DNA of 11,255 nucleotides, taken from Candidatus Bipolaricaulota bacterium. Its GTDB lineage: Bacteria > Bipolaricaulota > Bipolaricaulia > UBA7950 > UBA9294. Below, in pieces: positions 7,205 to 11,255 of the stretch. Position numbers and translations under genes: made by a program. The notes beneath the pieces are model-generated. The model made no database searches. It saw only the letters and a list, made by a program, of their open reading frames with translations, and had not been told where the DNA came from. Each line of letters begins with the position of its first letter. The stretch's first letter is position 1. Location of the stretch: assembly GCA_021129875.1 (NCBI GenBank), contig JAJOKK010000105.1, positions 1 to 11,255 of the forward strand, written 5' to 3'.

Positions 7205-8464
7205 TTATTTCCTCAGCTGTTCGCGTGGCTTCCCGTAAAGTCCAGTTACAGGCTGTTTTTCAACAGCAGCAGCGAAAGCAGTGGGCTCGACAGACCGTTG
7301 CCAGCGGCGCATCCAGAAGATGACGAAGATGCTGCCTACCATCCCTACCACACCGCCGAGCGCAAAGACAGCGTTCACACCCCACAGATCAGCGATCACC
7401 CCGAAGGCCAGCGGCCCGAAAACCTGTCCTGTACTGAACGCACCGCTCTGCAGGCCGGCTACGGTTCCCATTCCATATGTACGTCCAATATCAGTGCGGA
7501 TAGCCAGTAGCGAAGCACGAGCCAACGCGCTCCACCATCCCATAAAGATGACGATGAGGACGATTATCCATATCTGATCAACGAACGGGACAGCGAACAG
7601 CATCACTGGCGCCAACACGCTGCCAAGAACTATCTGCGGCAGGCGCGGGTAACGATCCGCAAGGTATCCGAATGGAATCTGCGATAGCCCCTCAGTGAAC
7701 AGATAGACCGACAAGATGACGCCGATCCCCACTTCACTTACTCCCATTGCTGTCACGGCGAATAGCGGGAAGAAGGCGCTAAACCCTTGACGCCAAAAAC
7801 CACGGGTTGCTACATAAAAACAGATCGCTTTTACTGCGTCATTCCTCACTATTTTGCCGATCGGCATCGGCGATCGAGCGAAGGTGGAATCTTTCCTTTT
7901 CACTACAGACTTTCGATCTTCCGGGACATAGAGGAACGTGAATACAAGGGCGATAAAACTCAAAGCTCCCATCGCGTAAAAAGCGGCATCCGCAGACCAC
8001 ATTGTGCCTAGTGTTCCCCCAAGGAGCGGTCCGATGGCGATTCCGATGAACATAGACGAGAAAAAGAAGTTCATATATTGGCCCTCCTTTCCCGGCGGAG
8101 TGATATCGCCAATATAGGCTTGCGCAACCGGCAAGACCATGGCTGCGGCAATCCCCTGCAGGAAACGGACCGCAGCTAGCTGCCAGATCGTCGCGGCAAT
8201 CACATAGAGGAAAGAAACAACAGTAAACCCCAGCAGTCCGAGGAGAATCAACCTCCGCCGGCCGATCCGATCGGAGATATATCCCAGCAGAGGGCTGCCG
8301 ATAATACGTGGAATTGAGAACGCAGCGAAGACAAATCCAATAGCAGTTCCACTCGCTCCAAGCCTGTGGACATAGAGCGGCAAAATGGGAATGATAATTC
8401 CCAGTCCGATCATCGCCGTCGCAACAGCGACAAATAAGCTGATAAAGGTCCGGTGTTTGTTAAT
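7205..8464 (-). CDS. Major facilitator superfamily transporter (multidrug-efflux-like)
   Basis: This is a 12-helix secondary transporter, probably a proton-coupled exporter. From the first ATG (8413) the protein has 402 residues and begins inside helix 1 (MIGLGIIIPILPLYV). The loop 2-3 signature GYISDRIGRRR lies at residues 44-54 of that form. A second-half counterpart GYLADRYPR and the helix-rich body match drug-efflux members. The 17 codons before that ATG continue the helix (INKHRTFISLFVAVATA), so I extend to the ATT at 8464-8462, which follows GGAGAGAG. No in-frame ATG, GTG or TTG exists between the upstream stop and 8413. An out-of-frame ATG further upstream would join this frame if one GA unit of a (GA)4 tract were lost. 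A weak promoter TTGATA-18 bp-TGTATG lies just upstream. Substrate unknown. Confidence 0.9.
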   Translation of the reverse strand: MNKHRTFISLFVAVATAMIGLGIIIPILPLYVHRLGASGTAIGFVFAAFSIPRIIGSPLLGYISDRIGRRRLILLGLLGFTVVSFLYVIAATIWQLAAVRFLQGIAAAMVLPVAQAYIGDITPPGKEGQYMNFFFSSMFIGIAIGPLLGGTLGTMWSADAAFYAMGALSFIALVFTFLYVPEDRKSVVKRKDSTFARSPMPIGKIVRNDAVKAICFYVATRGFWRQGFSAFFPLFAVTAMGVSEVGIGVILSVYLFTEGLSQIPFGYLADRYPRLPQIVLGSVLAPVMLFAVPFVDQIWIIVLIVIFMGWWSALARASLLAIRTDIGRTYGMGTVAGLQSGAFSTGQVFGPLAFGVIADLWGVNAVFALGGVVGMVGSIFVIFWMRRWQRSVEPTAFAAAVEKQPVTGLYGKPREQLRK

Positions 8465-8484
8465 AGTCGCTCTCTCTCCAGAAA

Positions 8485-8808
8485 ATGCAGCATACAGTCT
8501 ACCTAATGGTTACTTATCAAGACGGAAAGTTCAAGGAAACAGGAGGGGGTACGGTCAATTGCGGATGCCTTTTGCAGCCTCAGGAGGCGCATGCTTTTAT
8601 GGCTGTTTCGCGGGCGTTGGCTCGGCTCTCATACTCGGATCACCCGTTCCCTTGGAATTCATGTCGCGGATAGGTGCGGCTTGTCCTGTTGCAATCGGTC
8701 GAACGCCATGTTTAAAGACAGGTCATCTGTCATCATTCAGGAGCAGACAGCTAGCACCACCCGGTGCGGCGGCGAGAGGAGGAGCGATCGCTCTTCCTCT
8801 CGTTTTTT
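8485..8808 (+). ncRNA. Possible small RNA ending at a strong terminator (5' end unknown)
   Basis: A plus-strand terminator at 8773-8808 has no convincing gene before it. The preceding stretch has small stems at 8573-8580/8585-8591 (GCCT/AGGC core), 8717-8721/8727-8731 (GACAG/CTGTC) and 8754-8758/8763-8767 (GCACC/GGTGC). A 62-residue open frame at 8485-8673 lacks a ribosome site and looks like nothing known. I saw no tmRNA, RNase P, SRP or T-box hallmarks. The 5' boundary is a guess; no good promoter was found. Confidence 0.25.
8773..8808 (+). terminator. Rho-independent terminator, plus strand
   Basis: A 13-bp stem CGAGAGGAGGAGC/GCTCTTCCTCTCG with one G-U pair and a GATC tetraloop (8773-8802) is followed directly by six T (8803-8808). 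The reverse strand has no T-run after the stem, so it works on plus-strand transcripts only. The nearest plus-strand gene ends far upstream, at 5238. Confidence 0.85.
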
Positions 8809-8944
8809 GTGGGCCAGAGAGATCACCAGCGGTCGAGTGCAGCTTTGCATCTCTGAATCTAAAAGGGGTTCCATTTGTATCGTTATCCTAACCGCTCTTG
8901 CGCGGAAACCAGTAGTAGATTGTAAGGAGCGACAAAAAAAAGAC

Positions 8945-8973
8945 TTGCGCCCGCGCGGATCTTCACTTATAGT
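8945..8973 (+). promoter_or_regulatory. Probable promoter for the zinc-ribbon / TPM gene pair
   Basis: TATAGT (8968-8973, five of six bases) is preceded at 17 bp by a poor -35 box TTGCGC (8945-8950, three of six). The start would fall near 8980, about 30 nt before the GTG at 9010. It lies downstream of the terminator at 8773-8808, as expected for a new transcript. Nothing else was recognised between 8809 and 8944 apart from an AGAGAT/ATCTCT inverted pair. Confidence 0.4.
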
Positions 8974-9009
8974 CGATCAAGGAAAAGGCCTAGGGATCGA
9001 GGGGGATGC

Positions 9010-9711
9010 GTGGACGAAAGGATTGTGTTATTGCTCGCACTGCAGGGAAAGGATCAACAGTGTAGCGACTTGTCCGCGCGGGTCGAGGACCTGAAAGTAC
9101 AGCGGTTGCGGGTGGAACGTAAACGTAGCGAAGAGCGCGCCACAGTAGACAGTCTTCGCCAACACCTAGAAAGTATGCAGCGTGACAGCCGGTTGAAGAA
9201 CCTCTCAGTAGATGAACTCGATCTCAAGATTCGCGATTATCAAAAACAGCTGGAACACGGGATCATCAGCTTCAAAGAGATGGAGGCCTTGCGGACAAAG
9301 ATCGCCAATCAACGGCGTCGGATCAGCGATATGGAGGATGATGCCCTCCTGCTGATGGAAGAGATCGAGGCGACAGCGCAACGCCTGGAAGATGCGGTGG
9401 TCGAGCTTGCCCAACGCGAGGAAAAATTCGCTGCGGATTGCGAGGAGATCGACGCCCAACTCGCTCGTACAAGCGAAGAGATCACCCGCCTGGAAGACGA
9501 GCGGACCGGTATCGCCGCAGCGATTCCTGCGCACACCCTCACCCGTTACGAGCACCTGCGCACGAAGTTCGCCGATCCAGTCGTCCCTTTTGTAGATGGA
9601 TCGTGCTTCGGCTGTAAGCTGAACGTGAGCGAAATCGTGATAGAGCGGGTGCGAAGCGACCTGGAGATTGTCACTTGCGAGACCTGCTCGCGCATCCTCT
9701 ACGCCCCTTAA
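9010..9711 (+). CDS. Coiled-coil zinc-ribbon protein (C4-type, DUF164/CT398-like)
   Basis: The 233-residue protein has a long charged helical hairpin from about residue 10 to 170, rich in Glu, Arg, Leu and Gln in heptad-like spacing, and then a zinc ribbon with C199-x2-C202 and C223-x2-C226. This is the architecture of the widespread bacterial C4-type zinc-ribbon family (Chlamydia CT398, DUF164), whose members are linked to RNA metabolism or secretion but have no settled role. I use the GTG at 9010, preceded by GAGGGGGAT; the nearby ATG at 9006 is out of frame. A full set of four Cys argues for a functional metal site. The gene overlaps the TPM-domain gene by 37 bp, so the two are probably translated together. 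Confidence 0.9.
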   Translation: MDERIVLLLALQGKDQQCSDLSARVEDLKVQRLRVERKRSEERATVDSLRQHLESMQRDSRLKNLSVDELDLKIRDYQKQLEHGIISFKEMEALRTKIANQRRRISDMEDDALLLMEEIEATAQRLEDAVVELAQREEKFAADCEEIDAQLARTSEEITRLEDERTGIAAAIPAHTLTRYEHLRTKFADPVVPFVDGSCFGCKLNVSEIVIERVRSDLEIVTCETCSRILYAP

Positions 9712-10409
9712 CGATCGCGATCCTTTTCTTTGCGCTCAGCGGGATCGTCGCCCACCCTGCCTATCTTCCCCTACCGCGCGGGCGGCTCTCCGACTACGGC
9801 AACGTTCTCGACCGTCATGGGCGGGAACAGATCTCCGCGCTCATCGAAGAGGCAGAGGGACGGTTGGGGATCGAGGTGACGATCCTCGCAAGTTGGGAGG
9901 ATCCTTTCGGGGACATCGACCGCTACAGCCACGCTCTCCTCGACGCATGGAATCTTGCGCGGGGGCGGACCCTGTTCGTCGTCTTTCTTCGGGAGCGGCG
10001 CGATTGGCAGGTGAGGGTCCTGTCAGGGGCGCGGACCGCTACTACCCACCCCGGCCTTGCCCGCGCGGTTGAGGATGGAATTAGCGAACTGGTCGCCCAT
10101 CGCCGCATTGAGGAAGCGATGGTGGAACTGTTCGACCTCCTCGTTCGCCACAGCACCCCACAGGGTGCGCCCCCTCCTTCGGCCCCGGGGACAGGAGCCG
10201 GCCGCGTCCTGACGATCCTCCTGTTTGTTGCAACCCTCGTACTTATTGCTCTGTTCATCGACCAGCGGATCTGCCCGCGGTGCGGCCGGATCCTACGTCC
10301 TCGCGAGCGTCGGATGTTCACCTCCTACCAGGGGAGGAACGTGATATACTACTGTCGGCGGTGCGGGTACTCCCGCGCTAAGAAAAAGAGAGGATTTTGG
10401 GGAAGCTAA
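9675..10409 (+). CDS. Membrane-anchored TPM-domain protein with C-terminal zinc ribbon (YgcG-like)
   Basis: The 244-residue protein begins with a hydrophobic signal segment (LTIAILFFALSGIVA, residues 12-26), followed by a TPM domain at about 36-155. That domain is recognised by RLSDYGNVLD, the strand IEVTILASWEDPFGDID, the helix ending AWNLARG and the strands TLFVVFLRERRDWQVRVLSG. After a Pro/Gly linker comes a membrane helix (179-195) and then a cytoplasmic zinc ribbon with C200-x2-C203 and C227-x2-C230. TPM domains occur in bacterial YgcG and in plant thylakoid TLP18.3, where phosphatase and photosystem-repair roles were described; the bacterial role is unclear. Many relatives end in a Gly/Ser-rich tail, so the zinc-ribbon end is notable. 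The TTG start at 9675 lies inside the upstream gene (37-bp overlap). It is the best start because it keeps the signal segment. Confidence 0.85.
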   Translation: MRDLLAHPLRPLTIAILFFALSGIVAHPAYLPLPRGRLSDYGNVLDRHGREQISALIEEAEGRLGIEVTILASWEDPFGDIDRYSHALLDAWNLARGRTLFVVFLRERRDWQVRVLSGARTATTHPGLARAVEDGISELVAHRRIEEAMVELFDLLVRHSTPQGAPPPSAPGTGAGRVLTILLFVATLVLIALFIDQRICPRCGRILRPRERRMFTSYQGRNVIYYCRRCGYSRAKKKRGFWGS

Positions 10410-10493
10410 GGGCAATTCGCGCGGCACCGATTTCAGCTATTTTCGGTCTTTGTATCATTGGATAAGTGTTATTTTCGCATCGATCCTCTTTTC

Positions 10494-10609
10494 TCATACT
10501 GTGCTACCGGCGTGTCTTTCCCGAATATCTCGGGCCCTTTCTCCAATCAGTACCTCCAGCACAACTTGAACTGAAACCGGGGTGAATATCTCTTCCCTTT
10601 CTTACTCAC
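10494..10609 (-). pseudogene. Remnant of an IS3/IS66-type transposase OrfA N-terminus
   Basis: On the reverse strand a GTG at 10609 (GAGGTGAT upstream) reads VSKKGKRYSPRFQFK, the typical basic start of OrfA helix-turn-helix transposase subunits (KRRRYSPEFKxKVVLEAL). After FQFK one base is missing near 10564. The next frame continues VLEVLIGERARDI, which again matches the family, and then stops at 10494. No second subunit follows; the minus strand runs straight into the TPM gene. The motif match is from memory of the family; the frameshift is read from the sequence. Confidence 0.55.
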
Positions 10610-10612
10610 TTC

Positions 10613-10638
10613 GATCACCTCGCTTTTTCGAGGCGATC
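10613..10638. repeat. 10-bp palindrome with T-rich loop
   Basis: GATCACCTCG and CGAGGCGATC (10613-10622 and 10629-10638) pair at nine of ten positions around a CTTTTT loop. It sits just upstream of the decayed transposase start. There is no T-run after the stem on the plus strand, so termination is unlikely; it may be part of the old insertion sequence. Confidence 0.35.
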
Positions 10639-10668
10639 TTACCTGATTAGTCGCTCTCGCCTTAGCAC

Positions 10669-10720
10669 GCCGGGTTGGTACAACTTTTTTCCTGCCCCCC
10701 CCCTTGCACAACCCCCCGGC
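10669..10720. repeat. Imperfect inverted repeat around C-runs
   Basis: GCCGGGTTG (10669-10677) pairs with CAA-CCC-CCCGGC (10709-10720), leaving three C unpaired. The interior contains T6 and a run of nine C (10695-10703), and TTTT follows at 10721-10724. It could be a degenerate insertion-sequence end or a poor terminator for the TPM transcript. Confidence 0.3.
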
Positions 10721-10765
10721 TTTTCAACTTGCAGGCCCGTTGCCTTATGTAAAAAAGAACTCGAA

Positions 10766-11004
10766 ATGCATTTGATCTCTCCCTCTGCATCGGCTAATCT
10801 TTACCTTCAAGGAGTGACCTTAATGTTCAGATCACATATTTTCCCGGCGAACTTGTATCTGCAAACGGAGATGGTCAGTTCGCCTACATCTCGAGCGACC
10901 CGCTGCTGTTGGACAAGCGCAGCCGCTCTCCCCCAAGGGCCAGTCTAACAAAACAGGAAACTCATCGCTGCTCTGCGGTGCGTCTTCTCTCTAACGATAC
11001 CTGA
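10766..11004 (+). pseudogene. Possible frameshifted fragment of a secreted-type protein
   Basis: From 10766 one frame reads SASANLYLQGVTL; at about 10820 a one-base shift leads into NVQITYFPGELVSANGDGQF and then AYISSDPLLLDK in the frame open from 10798 to 11004. The joined reading is beta-rich and protein-like, but no family was recognised. An alternative is a 41-codon small gene at 10823-10948, whose ATG has AAGGAG eight bases upstream. Either reading is uncertain. The rest of the gap 10410-11048 holds only the transposase remnant, the palindromes listed and the ribosome site of the next gene. Confidence 0.25.
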
Positions 11005-11048
11005 GGGCTGTGTTGGCTATTTTTACATACAATAAAAGGAGGCAAAAG

Positions 11049-11255
11049 ATGAAAGAAATCAGAACCGCGATCATCGGAGTTGGGAACTGCGCTAGTTCCC
11101 TCGTGCAGGGGCGGTTCTACTATGCCGATCCTACTGCGGTGATTCCGGGATTGATCACCAAGGATTTCGCCGGCTACCGCCCGCATCACATCCATTACGT
11201 CGCCGCGTTCGACGTGGATGAGCGGAAAGTAGGATTGGACCTTTCGCAGGCTATC
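11049..11255 (+). CDS. Myo-inositol-1-phosphate synthase (N-terminal part, cut by window edge)
   Basis: The first 69 residues are visible. They start MKEIRTAIIGVGNCASSL, the NAD-binding Rossmann loop of inositol-3-phosphate synthases, and continue with HYVAAFDVDERKVG, the strand after the first Rossmann unit that carries the acidic NAD-ribose contact. The enzyme turns glucose-6-phosphate into myo-inositol-phosphate for inositol lipids or compatible solutes. The ATG at 11049 follows AAGGAGG by six bases, an ideal site. The sequence fits the short prokaryotic form (about 360-440 residues) better than the eukaryotic one, but most of the protein lies outside the window. No convincing promoter was found in the 45 bases upstream; a TACAAT at 11028 is too close to the start. 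Confidence 0.9.
   Translation, partial: MKEIRTAIIGVGNCASSLVQGRFYYADPTAVIPGLITKDFAGYRPHHIHYVAAFDVDERKVGLDLSQAI

Noticed and set aside
8754..8808. T-box-like or riboswitch anti-terminator before the zinc-ribbon gene
   Set aside because: The GGTGC stem and terminator resemble one superficially, but the T-box core (GGGTGG with ACCGCG) is absent and the gene has its own promoter-like element after the terminator.
8385..8891. 168-codon plus-strand ORF
   Set aside because: It begins antisense to the MFS gene, crosses the terminator and has no recognisable motifs.
8591..9094. 167-codon plus-strand ORF
   Set aside because: It reads straight through the strong terminator at 8773-8808 and into the zinc-ribbon gene in another frame. 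Its composition is not protein-like.
10962..11195. 77-codon minus-strand ORF
   Set aside because: It is antisense to the clearly recognised start of inositol-phosphate synthase and has no ribosome site.

Overview
This window looks like a moderately GC-rich bacterial chromosome from an uncultured or little-studied lineage. The bacterial signs are clear Shine-Dalgarno sites (AAGGAGG-type), sigma70-like promoters, a rho-independent terminator and tightly packed genes. A secreted protein ending in Phe hints at an outer membrane, and a myo-inositol-phosphate synthase starts at the right edge. I cannot name the phylum from this sequence alone. There are no rRNA or tRNA genes and no CRISPR array.

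Layout. (1) 1-710 (minus) is a conserved-looking protein of unknown function, cut by the left edge, with a TTG start behind a perfect Shine-Dalgarno. It diverges from an AMP-forming acyl-CoA synthetase (804-2429, plus) that has a good promoter at 725-754. (2) 2430-2768 has no gene but holds a 31-bp inverted repeat enclosing four consecutive hairpins. (3) 2769-5238 (plus) is a three-gene cluster with gaps of 20 and 2 bp: an extended protein-L-isoaspartate methyltransferase, a secreted protein of unknown function, and cytidine deaminase. (4) 5306-6887 (minus) is an ABC-2 exporter, ATPase then permease, overlapping by 8 bp. Its promoter lies at 7038-7066 and its roughly 145-nt leader folds into several nested helices. 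(5) 7205-8464 (minus) is an MFS transporter with a problematic start. (6) 8465-9009 has no convincing gene but carries a strong plus-strand terminator at 8773-8808, so a small RNA probably ends there. (7) 9010-10409 (plus) is an overlapping pair: a coiled-coil zinc-ribbon protein and a membrane-anchored TPM-domain protein that also ends in a zinc ribbon. (8) 10410-11048 is a junkyard: a decayed transposase start, palindromes, C-runs and a frameshifted secreted-protein-like fragment. (9) 11049 to the right edge is the start of inositol-phosphate synthase.

Together the genes cover carboxylic acid activation, repair of damaged proteins, pyrimidine salvage, two export systems and envelope-linked functions. 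The strongest candidates for something undescribed are the structured leader of the ABC operon, the inverted-repeat hairpin element before the methyltransferase, and the orphan terminator region at 8480-8808.
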